From: Nilaparvata lugens
Taxonomy: Eukaryota > Arthropoda > Insecta > Hemiptera > Delphacidae
Direction of reading: 5' to 3'
Assembly (NCBI RefSeq): GCF_014356525.2
Contig: NC_052505.1
Location: 8,062,171 to 8,126,170 of the forward strand
Length of the DNA: 64,000 nucleotides
Each line of letters opens with the position of its first letter. Within the stretch, counting starts at the first letter, position 1. The position numbers and the translations under genes are program-made. The notes under the pieces were generated by a model that saw only the letters and a program-made list of their open reading frames with translations, searched no databases and had not been told where the DNA came from. Shown here piece after piece: positions 63,995-64,000 of this stretch.

Positions 63995-64000
63995 GTTTAA

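Overview
The window looks like AT-rich insect nuclear DNA: introns of 0.4-13 kb, GT-AG splicing, and dense short foldback elements, LINE 3' ends and Helitron-like copies. The repeats and the recurrent motif AGGCCTAC suggest a hemipteran such as a planthopper. That is an inference from repeat style, not proof. No bacterial feature, CRISPR array or plasmid sequence was seen.

Three split host genes can be assembled from exons that keep reading frame across splice sites. (1) 5573-16873 (+): exon 2 onward of a nucleotide-sugar transporter, the SLC35B4 / Drosophila Efr family. The first exon lies outside the window. (2) 48333-20957 (-): a complete TLDc-domain gene of the MEAK7 (TLDC1, EAK-7) family, 8 exons and 468 residues, starting with a myristoylation-type MGNNNSS. 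Its exon 4 is present twice (28260-28513 and 30635-30888). The two copies encode identical residues, and the exon length of 254 nt means both cannot be spliced in together without a frameshift. (3) 62920-50502 (-): the last three coding exons of a gene I do not recognise, with a polar, serine/lysine-rich C-terminal tail. Genes 1 and 2 are convergent. Gene 3 lies upstream of gene 2 in the same orientation.

Most remaining sequence is mobile. Positions 1-5332 hold a minus-strand LTR retrotransposon with 1.9-kb LTRs, a good primer-binding site, a short gag-like frame and no pol. It probably sits in intron 1 of the transporter gene. LINE copies lie at 6925-8527 (-), 8742-8930 (+) and 52904-55770 (+, nearly intact apart from one frameshift). 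Many palindromic MITEs sit inside introns, so the primary transcripts of all three genes should contain long hairpins. Two palindromes in the MEAK7 introns (28023-28195 and 31357-31548) carry hammerhead-ribozyme-like cores of the kind described in Penelope-like elements. At 58551-62516 transposons are nested at least four deep: a foldback element, a Helitron-like copy, a hAT-type element with an exact 8-bp target duplication, and then more Helitron-like copies and MITEs.

The three genes do not form a pathway that the sequence demonstrates. The transporter supplies nucleotide sugars to the ER/Golgi lumen, and MEAK7 proteins act at lysosomes in mTOR signalling. Their adjacency looks incidental. 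The strongest leads are the constrained duplicate exon of MEAK7 and the hammerhead-bearing palindromes beside it.
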